Source: Anaerobacillus alkalilacustris
GTDB taxonomy: Bacteria > Bacillota > Bacilli > Bacillales > Anaerobacillaceae
Reading direction: 5' to 3'
Assembly: GCF_001866005.1 (NCBI RefSeq)
Contig: NZ_MLQR01000050.1
Span: forward strand, 62,001 to 126,000
Length of the DNA stretch: 64,000 nt
Part shown: positions 17,456-27,227 of the stretch, in pieces
Layout: every line of letters begins with the position of its first letter
How positions within the stretch are numbered: the stretch's first letter is position 1
The notes under the pieces: generated by a model
Seen by the model: only the letters and a program-made list of their open reading frames with translations
Databases searched by the model: none
What the model was told of the DNA's origin: nothing
Translations under genes and position numbers: made by a program

Positions 17456-18957
17456 GGTGATAATAACCTTGATGTAGACTCTACAATTCGCTTAAGTATG
17501 GAACGTTTTTGGAACTGTTCATAACTTATGATCGTAGAATGTTCCATATCGTAGATATAATCACTAACAAGGGTATGGACACTTTTAGTTTTATATAAAA
17601 AGGCGTTTACTTCAAAGTTTAAATGAAAGCTCCTCATATCCATATTCGCTGTTCCAATCGAAGCAATTTCACTATCAACAATTAAAATTTTACTATGCAT
17701 AAATCCCCGATTGTATTCATAGACTTTAACCCCCGCCTCTAGTAATTCAGGAAAATAAGAGCGAGATGCATAAAAGACAATTTTTTTATCAGGTCGATTA
17801 GGAACTAGAATACGCACGTCTACACCACTTAACGCTGCTATTTTCAAAGCAGAAAGGATATCTTCATCTGGAATAAAATAGGGTGATGCGATCCAAATTG
17901 ATTTTTTTGCAGAAGTGATCATAGAGAAAAATAACTTTTTGATTACTTCCCAGCGCGTATCTGGTCCACTAGCAATCATTTGTACTCCACCTAAACGTTC
18001 TTCATTTGGCAGATTTGGAGCCAGATAACTCTGCATCAACAAGGTTTCTTTTGTCATATAATACCAGTCACGCAAGAAAATAAGCTGCAGTGAACGAACA
18101 GCTTCACCCTTTACAAATAAATGAGTGTCGCGCCAATGACCGAAATATTGGTTTTTACCTAAATATTCATCTCCGATATTCAGGCCCCCAACAAAAGCAA
18201 TTTGAGCATCTACCACTATAATTTTACGATGATTTCGGTAATTTATTTTATGGTTTAATAATGGCATTTTAACAGGAGCAAATGGCACCATTTTTACTCC
18301 AGCTTCTTTTAACTGATTAATGTAGGTTTGGGGTAATTGAAAGCAGCCAACTGCATCGTAAAGAAAACGAACATTAACTCCTTCTTTCGCCTTCTTAATT
18401 AATATATTTTTTATCTCATTTCCAATCTCATCACTTCTAACGATGTAATATTCCATATGAATATGATTTGTGGCATCGTTTATCGCCTTTAATATGTGGG
18501 TAAACGTTTCTTTCCCATCTGTTAAAACTTTTGTTTCAGTTGAAAAAGATATAGGATTGTTGGCTAACCGATGGGCAAGTCGAAATAGGAGCTGTTGATC
18601 TTCACCCATTTTACCTAATTCATTCTCATTTAATGGTTTATTTCCTTCAATTAAGTGCAGAGCTTGTTCATCCAAAATCGCTTTTTCAGTAAATGTCTTC
18701 ATTTTACGATGATTTTGACCAAACATTAAATAAAAGAAGAAACCTAAAACTGGAAAAACAGCAAGAACCATCAACCATGTTACGGTTCTTGATGGATGAC
18801 GGTTTTCTAAAAAGATTACAATTGCAATAAAGAATGCAGATAGTGAAAAAAGTATACTTACTCCCCCAACTATCCAACCTTCCCAGTAATCTTTCGTTAA
18901 GTATAGGACGATCCCAATAATTAATAAAAACAATAGTATTTGAAGTTTCTTTTTCAT
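17446..18957 (-). CDS. cls: Cardiolipin synthase
   Basis: Cls condenses two phosphatidylglycerol molecules into cardiolipin. The 503-aa protein has two N-terminal membrane helices (about residues 4-21 and 30-52), then two PLD domains. Both HKD motifs are intact: NHRKIIVVDAQIAFVGGLNIGDEY and MHSKILIVDSEIASIGTANMDMRSF. The ATG at 18957 follows AAGGAAGG; the frame extends upstream without a ribosome site. It lies between coiA and mecA, where B. subtilis has no cls. Several Bacillus genomes carry two or three paralogues, so which one this is remains open. Confidence 0.93.
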   Translation of the reverse strand: MKKKLQILLFLLIIGIVLYLTKDYWEGWIVGGVSILFSLSAFFIAIVIFLENRHPSRTVTWLMVLAVFPVLGFFFYLMFGQNHRKMKTFTEKAILDEQALHLIEGNKPLNENELGKMGEDQQLLFRLAHRLANNPISFSTETKVLTDGKETFTHILKAINDATNHIHMEYYIVRSDEIGNEIKNILIKKAKEGVNVRFLYDAVGCFQLPQTYINQLKEAGVKMVPFAPVKMPLLNHKINYRNHRKIIVVDAQIAFVGGLNIGDEYLGKNQYFGHWRDTHLFVKGEAVRSLQLIFLRDWYYMTKETLLMQSYLAPNLPNEERLGGVQMIASGPDTRWEVIKKLFFSMITSAKKSIWIASPYFIPDEDILSALKIAALSGVDVRILVPNRPDKKIVFYASRSYFPELLEAGVKVYEYNRGFMHSKILIVDSEIASIGTANMDMRSFHLNFEVNAFLYKTKSVHTLVSDYIYDMEHSTIISYEQFQKRSILKRIVESTSRLLSPML

Positions 18958-19083
18958 AATCTTTACCTTCCTTATAAATATTAAAAATTCAGTTTTTACT
19001 ATGAAGGTAACAAAAAAACGCAAGCGGATTTGTCATAAGCGAGAGTTAATAAGTACTTTTCTAAACTCACTTTAGTCTTCTTT

Positions 19084-19241
19084 AAGAAAAGCGCAAGGCG
19101 CCTTGGTCACGATCGAAAGGCACTGGAAGGCCTTTGACAGAAGCCGCTCTTTGGCTTCCGAAAAGGACTGAATTGACAGAGCTCGTAGGCTGCTTGCGCT
19201 AGACAGTTTCCAAGTTAGAAACTTATAAATTCTGATTATAT
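19084..19241 (+). repeat. Dispersed repeat family A, internally shortened copy
   Basis: It begins AAGAAAAGCGCAAGGCGCC and ends GCTTGCGCTAGACAGTTTCC plus the shared tail AGTTAGAAACTTATAAATTC. The middle ~130 bp of the long copies are missing. Confidence 0.75.
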
Positions 19242-19447
19242 AATAAATACCGTAGCCGAACTCGCAAGCAATGGAGCTGCCCATATTCTCAATTCACTCA
19301 TTAGAAAACGTAGTCCCTTATCTTTAATACTAAAAAAGAAAAAAGGGGGACGCTTCCTAAATTTTAGTGAAAATAATGAAACTTCATTATCATTGTGTTC
19401 ACATTTTCTTTAAAGGAAGTGCCTGACCCTTTCTTTAAAAGTCAGTT
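19242..19447. other. Intergenic region after mecA
   Basis: AT-rich DNA between the family A copy and the mecA stop. AGTGAAAATAATGAAACTTCATTATCATTGTG-like short inverted repeats occur near 19365-19400, but no clear terminator is seen. Confidence 0.3.
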
Positions 19448-20113
19448 CTATTTTTTATCGAACTTTGTACGTAACTCTTGTAATGCTTCGTCCGCTATGA
19501 TTTCCTTGCCATACTCTTGGATACGATGAATCGTAATTTCTGACTCATAGCCAAACTCTAAAATTTGACTTAGTATATCATCTTGCTCATCTTCTGGAAA
19601 TTCATCAGTAAACATAACAAACAAATAATATTTATTTTCAAAGTGATAAAGAGCATTATTAAACCCTCTTACTTCTATATGATGACTTAATGAAATTATG
19701 TCTTCAAAATCATCAAAGCCAATAACAAGATCTAATAATTCTGGCTCCTCATCTTCTTGAAGATCTTTATTGTTCACAAAGTTCTCATCAAGCATATCTA
19801 CAATATTTTCATCTACAGGTAAGTTAGTTTGGTCATTAGAAACAGGTATTTCTATTCTTACGTTACCGTCAGTTATTTGGCCTCTAGTAACAATAATTTC
19901 CAAACCCCTATCAAGAGCTTGAACTTGGATCCACAAAGGACCTTCTAACTCGAAATTTCCCTGGTCATTAGCTTCATTAATCATTTCGAAAAATAGTTCC
20001 TCGCCTCGTTCACGATTATACCAAATTTCTTCTCGATCAAAGCCGCGATTTTCTATGTCCTTATACGTGATAAAAAACTTGATTGTTGACTCATTCAGTC
20101 TTTCTATCTCCAT
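19448..20113 (-). CDS. mecA: MecA, ClpC adaptor protein
   Basis: MecA targets proteins such as ComK to ClpCP and helps assemble the ClpC hexamer. The 221-aa protein starts MEIERLNESTIKFFITYKDIENRGFDREEIWYNRERGEELFF, the conserved N-terminal substrate-binding domain. It has an acidic linker (EDEEPELLD) and a C-terminal ClpC-binding domain (LSHHIEVRGFNNALYHFENKYYLFV). The ATG at 20113 is preceded by AAGAAGGGAGAG. It is close to coiA and spx, as in B. subtilis. Confidence 0.95.
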   Translation of the reverse strand: MEIERLNESTIKFFITYKDIENRGFDREEIWYNRERGEELFFEMINEANDQGNFELEGPLWIQVQALDRGLEIIVTRGQITDGNVRIEIPVSNDQTNLPVDENIVDMLDENFVNNKDLQEDEEPELLDLVIGFDDFEDIISLSHHIEVRGFNNALYHFENKYYLFVMFTDEFPEDEQDDILSQILEFGYESEITIHRIQEYGKEIIADEALQELRTKFDKK

Positions 20114-20158
20114 AATTCTACTCTCCCTTCTTGCAAATTTAAATGGCGGAAGGGACAT

Positions 20159-20580
20159 GCTTTTCCCCTAGAGATTGCACGGATTAACCCTCTCCCAATT
20201 ACTTCCCTTTTAAAAAGGATGTTCCAAAAACAAGTAGGCTTATACAACCTTTCGGCTTTATTCTCATCTTATTTTGAACACATTTTATATTAGTGCAAAT
20301 GAAGCAATTCCTTTTCATATATTATACTTCTATTCTATGATAAATCAATTCAGAATGGAAATTATATGCGAAGCAAAAATCACATTATTTCTTTAGAATT
20401 AAGAAAAGTCTACGCGCCATAATGATCCAAGTAACCTAAAGTGTAGACACTGAACCTAAACAGCTTTTTCAAACTTATTTTTTTGCTTCCTAAAAAAAAG
20501 GAATGAAATCAAGTAAAAAGTGATATGTTTAGTTAATAAGTTGTCCTTTTATTTTAACATTTATTTAGTCAATTTATAAG
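20159..20580. other. Divergent intergenic region between mecA and yjbE
   Basis: No gene, RNA or strong operator was identified. The interrupted pair GTCTACG...GTGTAGAC near 20410-20450 could fold. No Mn riboswitch motif is present ahead of the TerC-like gene. Confidence 0.35.
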
Positions 20581-20625
20581 TGTTATACTTGTTGTTTATT
20601 CATTTAAGAGATTAGAGGTGTGTCC

Positions 20626-21300
20626 ATGAGCCTACAAATGGATTTTATTATTCCATTATTAACGATTATTGGTATTGATATTGTTCTAGGTGGAGACAAC
20701 GCTATCGTTGTAGCTCTAGCCTGCCGTAACTTACCCGAAAAAATTAGAAATAAAGCTATTGTACTAGGAATTATGTTTGCAATCATTGCGAGAATAACAC
20801 TTACTCTAGTTGCCGTTTACCTGTTAAAAATACCAATGCTTATGGCAATTGGAGGAGCTTTATTACTTTATATTTCTTACCATTTATTAATTGATACAAA
20901 TGATGATCGTGATATCCAAGGCAAATCAACGGTATTCGCCGCTATCAAAACAATTATTATAGCTGATATTGTTATGGGGTTTGACAATGTATTAGCTGTA
21001 GCAGGGGCTGCTCACGGGAATAAAGCATTAGTAATCATTGGTTTATTAGTATCAGTACCAATTATCATTTGGGGTAGTCGGATTATTTTATTTGCGATGC
21101 AACGTTTTCCAATTATTATTTATTTCGGAGCTGGCATCCTAGCATTTACCGCTACAAAGATGATCGCTCATGAACCAATGTTAGCTCCACTGTTTAATAG
21201 CCATCCCACCTTCGCATCCCTTATGCAAACATTAATCATAATTTTCATCATGTGTATCGGTTGGCTATCAAAACGAATGAAAAGCAATATTGAATGTTAA
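20626..21300 (+). CDS. TerC-family integral membrane protein (YjbE-like)
   Basis: The 224-aa protein has about seven membrane helices and the TerC signature acids: IDIVLGGDNAIVVALACRNLP near the start, and ADIVMGFDNVLAVAGAAHG midway. TerC-family proteins are linked to metal ion export, notably Mn2+, and in some cases to metalation of exported enzymes. The ATG at 20626 has AGAGG seven nt upstream; a GTG at 20620 is a less likely start. Position beside mecA and spx matches yjbE. Confidence 0.88.
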   Translation: MSLQMDFIIPLLTIIGIDIVLGGDNAIVVALACRNLPEKIRNKAIVLGIMFAIIARITLTLVAVYLLKIPMLMAIGGALLLYISYHLLIDTNDDRDIQGKSTVFAAIKTIIIADIVMGFDNVLAVAGAAHGNKALVIIGLLVSVPIIIWGSRIILFAMQRFPIIIYFGAGILAFTATKMIAHEPMLAPLFNSHPTFASLMQTLIIIFIMCIGWLSKRMKSNIEC

Positions 21301-21310
21301 TTGAGCGCAT

Positions 21311-21394
21311 CTATAATCTAAATCTAGTTACGTCGGTTCAACGTAACTAGATTTAGCACCTTAGCGGCGAGAACAATGAATGATGGAATTCATG
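21311..21394. repeat. MITE-like palindromic repeat, family C
   Basis: A perfect 16-bp stem (21318-21333 with 21341-21356, loop CGGTTCA) is followed by GAATGATGGAATTCATG. The core CTAGTTACG...CGGTTCAAC is shared with the copy at 48005. It follows yjbE and may also act as its terminator, although no T-run is present. Confidence 0.65.
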
Positions 21395-21477
21395 AAATCT
21401 AATCACTAGCGTTGCATTAATTAATTCAGATTGTTCAAAATACTGAGAATGTCCAATACGTCATTTCAAACGAAAAG

Positions 21478-21543
21478 GGCAGACCGCTACTTGCCGACCT
21501 TCCAGTGTTTGTCTCCGATAGGCGGGCGCCTTGCGCTTTTCTT
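21478..21543 (-). repeat. Dispersed repeat family A, truncated inverted copy
   Basis: Read on the minus strand it begins AAGAAAAGCGCAAGGCGCCC and matches the first ~65 bp of the copy at 3326 almost base for base. The rest is absent. Confidence 0.8.
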
Positions 21544-21770
21544 ATATCCTAATATAAAAAAAGATCAATCATTAATTTGATTGAACATTCCAGATTTTTT
21601 TGGCTGTTTTCGTATACTTTATTGTAGGTACTTTTCCTCTTTTTCCCGCAGGAGTCAAGTGCCTTCCGCTCCATTCCACTATAGTCCTGGAAATTCAATC
21701 ACAACACCCCTTGTGAAAACAGCCTATTTTGAATATCTGATTGAAGTATCGCCGCGTTAGTTAGTGCAAT

Positions 21771-22722
21771 CCTTCAGCAACTTTATGAAGGACACTTAGC
21801 ATGCGTTTCTGCCTGATTTTGGCCTTCAGAGGCTTTATGAAGGACACTCGGCATGCATTTCTGCCTAGTTTTGTCCTTCAGCAGCTTTATGAAGGACACT
21901 TAGACTGCATTTCTGCCTGATTTTGGCCTTCAGTGGCTTTATGAAGGACATTTAGCATGCGTTTCTGCCTGATTTTGGCCTTCAGAGGCTTTATGAAGGA
22001 CACTCGGCATGCATTTCTGCCTAGTTTTGTCCTTCAGCGGCTTTATGAAGGACACTCGGCATGCATTTCTGCCTAGTTTTGTCCTTCAGTGGCTTTATGA
22101 AGGACATTTAGCATGCGTTTCTGCCTAGTTTTGTCCTTCAGTGGCTTTATGAAGGACACTTAGACTGCATTTCTGCCTGATTTTGTCCTTCAGCAACTTT
22201 ATGAAGGACACTCGGCATGCATTTCTGCCTAGTTGTGGCCTTCAGTGGCTTTATGAAGGACATTTAGCATGCGTTTCTGCCTAGTTTTGTCCTTCAGCGG
22301 CTTTATGAAGGACACTCGGCATGCGTTTCTGCCTGATTTTGGACTTCAGCGGCTTTATGAAGGACACTTAGACTGCGTTTCTGCCTGATTTTGGCCTTCA
22401 GCGGCTTTATGAAGGACACTTAGACTGCGTTTCTGCCTAGTTGTGTCCTTCAGAGGCTTTATGAAGGACACTCGGCATGCATTTCTGCCTAGTTTTGTCC
22501 TTCAGCGGCTTTATGAAGGACACTTAGACTGCATTTCTGCCTGATTTTGTCCTTCAGCAACTTTATGAAGGACACTCGGCATGCGTTTCTGCCTGATTTT
22601 GGCCTTCAGCGGCTTTATGAAGGACACTTAGACTGCGTTTCTGCCTGATTTTGGCCTTCAGCGGCTTTATGAAGGACACTTAGACTGCGTTTCTGCCTAG
22701 TTGTGTCCTTCAGTGGCTTTAT
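21771..22722. repeat. 52-bp tandem repeat array, about 18 copies
   Basis: CTTTATGAAGG recurs every 52 bp from 21781 to 22717 without spacers. Each unit contains TGAAGGACA and, ~25 nt later, TGTCCTTCA, so both units and unit junctions can form hairpins. Three variants alternate at one site (TTAGCATGC, TCGGCATGC, TTAGACTGC). A five-unit (260-bp) block starting near 22319 recurs near 22579, indicating higher-order duplication. Because 52 is not a multiple of three, it is not a protein repeat. Confidence 0.9.
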
Positions 22723-22866
22723 ACACAACTTTGTCCGGATTAATGTGTATGAAATTGCATATAGAAATGTAAATATATTCACGCTGGTGTCTATGGACAA
22801 TTGGTATAACATTTTGTGATACATATTTTGTATAAATTTTTTAGGAAATCCTTTTATATCAACAAA

Positions 22867-22905
22867 AATTGACCGTCAAATTAGCATGAAATTTGACGGT
22901 CAATT
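22867..22905 (-). terminator. Probable spx terminator, 16-bp perfect stem
   Basis: AATTGACCGTCAAATT and its exact complement flank a 7-nt loop. On the minus strand a run of five T follows. It lies 80 nt after the spx stop. Confidence 0.65.
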
Positions 22906-22984
22906 AATAATACATTTTTAATGTTTGCGATAGGTAACGGAGCCCGTTAGACTAATCGGCTGCTCTTTTGCTTTTATATATATT

Positions 22985-23383
22985 CTATTCGTTAACTGCT
23001 CTTTGAGCTTCTTGTAAGAAGAATGTACGAACTTTACGTGGTAAGAACCTTCTTATTTCCGCTTCATTATATCCTACTTGTAATCGTTTTTCATCGATTA
23101 GTATCGGGCGACGCAATAAACCTGGATTTTCACTAATAATCTTAAAGAGTTGTTGTAATGATAATGACTCTACTTCAACATTTAACTCTTGAAACACCTT
23201 TGAACGAGTTGAAATAATCTCATCTGTACCGTCTTCAGTCATGCGAACTACTTCTTTTACCTCATCAATCGTTAAAGGTTCAGCAAAGATATTCCTCTCA
23301 ACAAATTCAATATTATGCTCCTCTAACCAGGCCTTCGCTTTTCTACAAGATGTACAACTTGGGGATGTAAATAGTGTAACCAT
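22985..23383 (-). CDS. spxA: Transcriptional regulator Spx
   Basis: Spx binds the RNA polymerase alpha C-terminal domain and reprograms transcription under thiol stress. The 132-aa ArsC-like protein has the redox switch CTSC at residues 10-13 ([17 protein letters not shown]), the [26 protein letters not shown] segment, and a length close to B. subtilis Spx (131). The C-terminal tail ends QRAVNE, near the LAN-type end needed for ClpXP degradation. SpxH and MecA elsewhere in the window are adaptor proteins of the same proteolytic network. Confidence 0.95.
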   Translation of the reverse strand: MVTLFTSPSCTSCRKAKAWLEEHNIEFVERNIFAEPLTIDEVKEVVRMTEDGTDEIISTRSKVFQELNVEVESLSLQQLFKIISENPGLLRRPILIDEKRLQVGYNEAEIRRFLPRKVRTFFLQEAQRAVNE

Positions 23384-23640
23384 TATTCAATTCTCCCTTC
23401 TATTTATCTATATCTTTTCTTCTGATTCTCAATTAAAAGTAAAAACACACTGTTAGTTGATAATCAAATTATACAATAATTATTCTAATTTGAATACCCT
23501 TCTAACAAAAAAAATAAACAAAATTTATACAACTTGTACATAGTGTTAACCTACCACTCTAAAATCTGTCATTAATTCAAATTTGAATTACTCATGTAAC
23601 CCTATAATTTTTACACTTCCATAAGAAAAAAGGTGCCCTT
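23384..23640. other. Region upstream of spx
   Basis: It holds the spx promoter region and AT-rich DNA. Paired AATTTGAATT-like sequences near 23485 and 23577 were noted, without a regulator assigned. Confidence 0.3.
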
Positions 23641-23670
23641 ATTACAAATCATAGGACACCAATCTTTTTT

Positions 23671-23799
23671 TTATGCTGTTGTCTTAGATTGAGAAAGTGG
23701 TTTTCTCCCTGGAATCGGTTGCCACCCAGGAAATTTCTTCTTTAATAAATCTTTCCAAATTTCTCTTTTCTTTTTTCGTTTCTTCTCTCTCCCTTTCAT
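23671..23799 (-). CDS. Small basic protein, 42 aa
   Basis: The peptide is strongly basic at the start (MKGREKKRKKKREIW) and ends FPGWQPIPGRKPLSQSKTTA. A ribosome site (GGGAAGGTG) precedes ATG. A hairpin with arms GGTGTCCTAT/ATAAGGGCACC (one mismatch) and six T follows its stop on the minus strand. It lies 56 nt after yjbC. No family is recognised; it could bind nucleic acid by charge. Confidence 0.6.
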   Translation of the reverse strand: MKGREKKRKKKREIWKDLLKKKFPGWQPIPGRKPLSQSKTTA

Positions 23800-23854
23800 A
23801 ATAAGCACCTTCCCTTATTTTAATATTAATCATAGAGAGCAAAGACAATTTAAA

Positions 23855-24406
23855 TTAAACCTGTTCCTCGTCGAAGGAAAGAACTTCATCAACTTTTTGA
23901 TAAGCTTCACCGTACAATTGTTTATCTTTGTACGTATGAATAGTTTCGTACGTTTCTTTCATCTTTTCATAAATAGTTTCTTCTTCGTCGTTTTCTGGCG
24001 ACCAATAAAGAATTTCCAACTCAGTTATTTCTTTCGTTGCTAAGGATCTACGACGATAACCAATGGATTTAGCATGATGAAAGCCTTCTCTTTCATAGAA
24101 ATTAAAACGTTTCTTTGTGTCGGTGTCTTCATAGGTAATAGGTTCTACTTCAAGTATTATTGGTTTTTGTTTTGCTTTCAGATTATCTAATAATTTTTTT
24201 CCTAACCCTTGGCCTCTAGCATTTTTTGATACAAACAAATAATCAATAAAGATAAAGTCATCCATTTCTACATACATCATGACATGATTAGGACCTTCAT
24301 CTTTGTGATAAATATCTCCCTTTTCTTTTAGTAACAGCTCTATATGCTCTTTTGATTTCATTTCTTCAATAGGGAAATATTGATTCAGCTTTTCATACCA
24401 ATTCAT
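23855..24406 (-). CDS. GNAT-family N-acetyltransferase (YjbC-like)
   Basis: The 183-aa protein closely follows B. subtilis YjbC: MNWYEKLNQYFPIEEMKSKEHIELLLKEKGDIYHKDEGPNHVMMYVEM. The acetyl-CoA loop is VSKNARGQGLGKKLL, followed by ILEVEPITYEDTDTKKRFNFYEREGF. The acyl acceptor is unknown. In B. subtilis yjbC can be co-transcribed with spx. The ATG at 24406 is preceded by TTGGAGGTAAC. Confidence 0.9.
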   Translation of the reverse strand: MNWYEKLNQYFPIEEMKSKEHIELLLKEKGDIYHKDEGPNHVMMYVEMDDFIFIDYLFVSKNARGQGLGKKLLDNLKAKQKPIILEVEPITYEDTDTKKRFNFYEREGFHHAKSIGYRRRSLATKEITELEILYWSPENDEEETIYEKMKETYETIHTYKDKQLYGEAYQKVDEVLSFDEEQV

Positions 24407-24560
24407 GGTTACCTCCAAGTAGCTTATACTTTTTAATAACATGTCTTCACTTATTAGTATATGCGTTTTTTAATAATTGTTAAACTAAGTTTATTGATTT
24501 TCACTTAGTAAAAAAGGACTAATTTTGTTTTAATATGTTAAAAGATACTCAAGATATGGC

Positions 24561-24858
24561 AAGAAAATCCCAAGCGCCTTGGTCAGAGTAGCTGCTCCTG
24601 TGCCACTCTCCATTTGCTCAAGAGCAAAGCAGCTTCGTAGTAAGCTTCCTCGAAGCAGTGTTTTGTGCGACGAGTAACCGCAGGAGCAATTGTTTTTCGT
24701 GCGACGAGTAACCGCAGGAGCAAAGCTGCATGAAGTTATTCAGAGACGTTATTCATGTAGTTATTGAAGTCAGTAGCTTGACTGAAGTGACCGAGCTCGT
24801 AGGCTGCTTGCGTTAGACAGTTTCCAAGTTAGAAATTTATAAATTCTGATACTGTAAA
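24561..24858 (+). repeat. Dispersed repeat family A, long copy
   Basis: It begins AAGAAAATCCCAAGCGCCTTGG and ends GCTTGCGTTAGACAGTTTCC plus the shared AT-rich tail. It contains an internal duplication of the segment GTGCGACGAGTAACCGCAGG (at about 24666 and 24698). Confidence 0.75.
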
Positions 24859-24914
24859 AAAGGATCGTAATTGCTTTGATAGCCAACTACCACCCTTTAA
24901 TATCGTTTTACCTT

Positions 24915-26117
24915 TTAATCCATTTTATAATTTACATTTGGTGTGTAGCGATTACCAGCATTCCATAACAAAAATTCATTGATCCCATTTTCATATAGTG
25001 CTCGGATTTGTGCTTCCACTTCCTCTTTTCCGTAAACCCGATAGTTACCAGCACCTAAGTAGGAAGCTGTAAAGTCTTGGATCCACGGCCTTGAAGTAGG
25101 TGGATTTTCCAACTTCCCGAGAACATGATTTTCTACTTTGGCATATTCTGTAACTAGTTCATACGGATTTAAATCAGGTTTTGCGATGCCAAAATACGAA
25201 GTCCAATGACTCGGATAAATCATTGATGAAATAACATCAACATTTTGTGCGATCCTTGAAAAATTTTGACCAATTCCTGGTGCCTCAGTAATTGTTGCTG
25301 AATATCCAAAAATGTCAACTGAAACATCTACACCATATGGCTGCAGCTTCTCGCGTGCATAAGCGACAAAATCAGTTACAGCATCAACCCGCTTTTGGAC
25401 ATTATCTCGATCACCATCATTATATTCTCCTACCTCATACGTTAACATTTCATCTCTTCGTTCAAAACCTTCTGGAAACCTTACGTAATCAAACTGAATC
25501 TCCTTAAATCCAAGTTGAGCTGCTTTCTCAGCAATTGCAACATTATAATCCCAAACCTCTTTTAGAAATGGATTGACGAATGCTTCACCTCTTCCGTTTT
25601 TCCACACCTTCCCATTTTGTACAAATGATAGATCAGGGCGCTTCTCTGCTAAGACTGTGTCTTTAAAAACAACTATGCGGGCAATAGGGTAAATTTCGTG
25701 TTCTTCGAGACGCTTCATTAATTTTTCTGTATCTTTAATATAGCGTTGACTGATGTTTAAATACGGTGAATTCGAATCGGGAGTATACGTTAAATATCCA
25801 TGATCATCCTTAATGTCTATAACCATTGCATTAAGGTCTGTATTATCAATTAAGTCAATTAATGTTTCAAACCTTGCACCACCAGCTGAATGGCCAGTAA
25901 CATAAATACCACGAACAGCATCAGGATATTCAAAGTGATATCCTGATTGGAAAAGAAACCTTGACATTGGTTCTGGAATTTCCTTTTGACGTAATTCAGT
26001 TAGTTTATTTGCATGCTCTGCGACTGTTTTTTCTATAGTTGCATAAGTAAAACTTCCAGCTCCTAACAACGATACGAAAAATAATATTGTAAATATCTTC
26101 AGTAAATTCTTCCCCAT
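24915..26117 (-). CDS. Putative glycoside hydrolase (DUF4015-type) with N-terminal membrane anchor
   Basis: The 400-aa protein begins with a signal or anchor helix (LLKIFTILFFVSLLGAGSFTYA), so it acts outside the membrane. The rest matches the DUF4015 putative glycoside hydrolases: VRGIYVTGHSAGG, MVIDIKDDHGYLTY, ARIVVFKD, EIQFDYVRFPEG and SSMIYPSHW, consistent with a (beta/alpha)8 barrel. The conserved acids in DIKDD and QFDYVRFPE are likely functional. The substrate is unknown, perhaps a cell-wall or exopolymer glycan. The ATG at 26117 is preferred over an upstream TTG. An HTH gene lies 26 nt upstream. Confidence 0.85.
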   Translation of the reverse strand: MGKNLLKIFTILFFVSLLGAGSFTYATIEKTVAEHANKLTELRQKEIPEPMSRFLFQSGYHFEYPDAVRGIYVTGHSAGGARFETLIDLIDNTDLNAMVIDIKDDHGYLTYTPDSNSPYLNISQRYIKDTEKLMKRLEEHEIYPIARIVVFKDTVLAEKRPDLSFVQNGKVWKNGRGEAFVNPFLKEVWDYNVAIAEKAAQLGFKEIQFDYVRFPEGFERRDEMLTYEVGEYNDGDRDNVQKRVDAVTDFVAYAREKLQPYGVDVSVDIFGYSATITEAPGIGQNFSRIAQNVDVISSMIYPSHWTSYFGIAKPDLNPYELVTEYAKVENHVLGKLENPPTSRPWIQDFTASYLGAGNYRVYGKEEVEAQIRALYENGINEFLLWNAGNRYTPNVNYKMD

Positions 26118-26143
26118 ATTTACATACCTCAATTCCTTTTCTA

Positions 26144-26374
26144 TTAATCTTCGTCTTTTACATCAATGTCAGTAGGTAATTCTTGTAATTGTTCTTCTTT
26201 CCATAATCTCATTTGTTTTTCAATATTTTCTAGAGTTTTCTTAAAATGCTCTTTATTCACTAGATATTGCTCCCCATCATGCACTGCCCTAATATTTCCA
26301 ACTTTTATTTGCTGAAAAACGTAGTCTGGTGATAAGTGCAAATAATCAGCCAGTTCTTTTACTGTAACATACAA
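26144..26374 (-). CDS. Small helix-turn-helix (excisionase-type) DNA-binding protein
   Basis: The 76-aa protein has an N-terminal winged-helix/HTH_17 (MerR/excisionase) fold: VTVKELADYLHLSPDYVFQQIKVGNIRAVHDGEQYLVNKEHFKK. An acidic helical tail follows. It is the first gene of a likely two-gene unit with the putative glycoside hydrolase. No integrase or phage genes lie nearby, so a local regulatory role is more likely than excision. Confidence 0.8.
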   Translation of the reverse strand: MYVTVKELADYLHLSPDYVFQQIKVGNIRAVHDGEQYLVNKEHFKKTLENIEKQMRLWKEEQLQELPTDIDVKDED

Positions 26375-26656
26375 CCTAATCCCTCCCCATTTTCTCAGCT
26401 TTAAAGTTCCTTATATATTAGGATTATACAATTGTTCGTAATGAATACCAACTAGTTCATCGTAAAATAGTGACATTTAATGACAAGCTACAGCAACTTT
26501 CCTTATCATTTTTCCCGTTTATTATCAAATTGTCCCCTTAACTTCTTTCCAATTTCAAAATGAGCCTTATTTTGTCACTTGCATTTATTATCCAACATAT
26601 GTATAATAGTAAAAATTTATATTATTGGTGTAAGAAAATTTAAGGAGGAGATCATG

Positions 26657-27193
26657 ATGAGAGACATTACATTGCTGACTATTTTTGACCATCGTATTAC
26701 ACAGAAGTATATTAAAAGATCTGGTATGGCACACGCCATTGCGGCTGCTTATCATGCATTTACCCTCTCCAAAGAATATAATGTAAATTCTGATTTAGCG
26801 ACTAAAGCAGCTTTTTTGCATGACATAGGACACTATACATGGTACCGAGATGGCAAATGGGATTATGAGTTATACAAGAAAAATGACATTCATGCTATAA
26901 AAGGTGCAGAACGTGCTCATAAGTTATTAATTAGGTTAGGTGAACATCCAGCAAAGGCAAAAAAAATCGCCTTAGCTATTTTATTACACACTGACTCTTA
27001 CTTACCAGATGGACAGCTTAGTTTAGACCCTCTTCAAAAAGTTGTTGCTTTAGCTGATGAAATGGATGAGGAACCAAATGGGAACCACCACTATCGAAAA
27101 ATCGATGATGAAAAGGCACGATTATTAATCATTAAATTAGATGAACAAATAGACAATGAAATGTTTCAGCAAAATCAAATTGCTTCATTGTAA
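26657..27193 (+). CDS. HD-domain phosphohydrolase
   Basis: The protein of about 178 aa carries the HD signature: MAHAIAAAYHAFTLSKEY, AAFLHDIGHYTWY (His-Asp), HAIKGAERAHKLL and ALAILLHTDSYLPDG, followed by ALADEMDEEP. These metal-dependent enzymes hydrolyse nucleotides or phosphodiesters; the substrate is unknown. AAGGAGGAG precedes two consecutive ATGs (26654, 26657); the second has the better spacing. A terminator follows. Confidence 0.82.
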   Translation: MRDITLLTIFDHRITQKYIKRSGMAHAIAAAYHAFTLSKEYNVNSDLATKAAFLHDIGHYTWYRDGKWDYELYKKNDIHAIKGAERAHKLLIRLGEHPAKAKKIALAILLHTDSYLPDGQLSLDPLQKVVALADEMDEEPNGNHHYRKIDDEKARLLIIKLDEQIDNEMFQQNQIASL

Positions 27194-27227
27194 AGAAAGA
27201 TCATGTCAATTTCTGTATTACTACTAT

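Noticed and set aside
20400-20620. Mn riboswitch ahead of the TerC-like gene
   Set aside because: No GGGGAGTAG or AGACCTTT-type segments are present, unlike the leader at 27515.
21771-22722. CRISPR array
   Set aside because: Units are contiguous 52-bp repeats with no unique spacers and no cas genes nearby.
26144-26374. Phage excisionase
   Set aside because: The small HTH protein has the excisionase-type fold, but there is no integrase, attachment site or other phage gene nearby.
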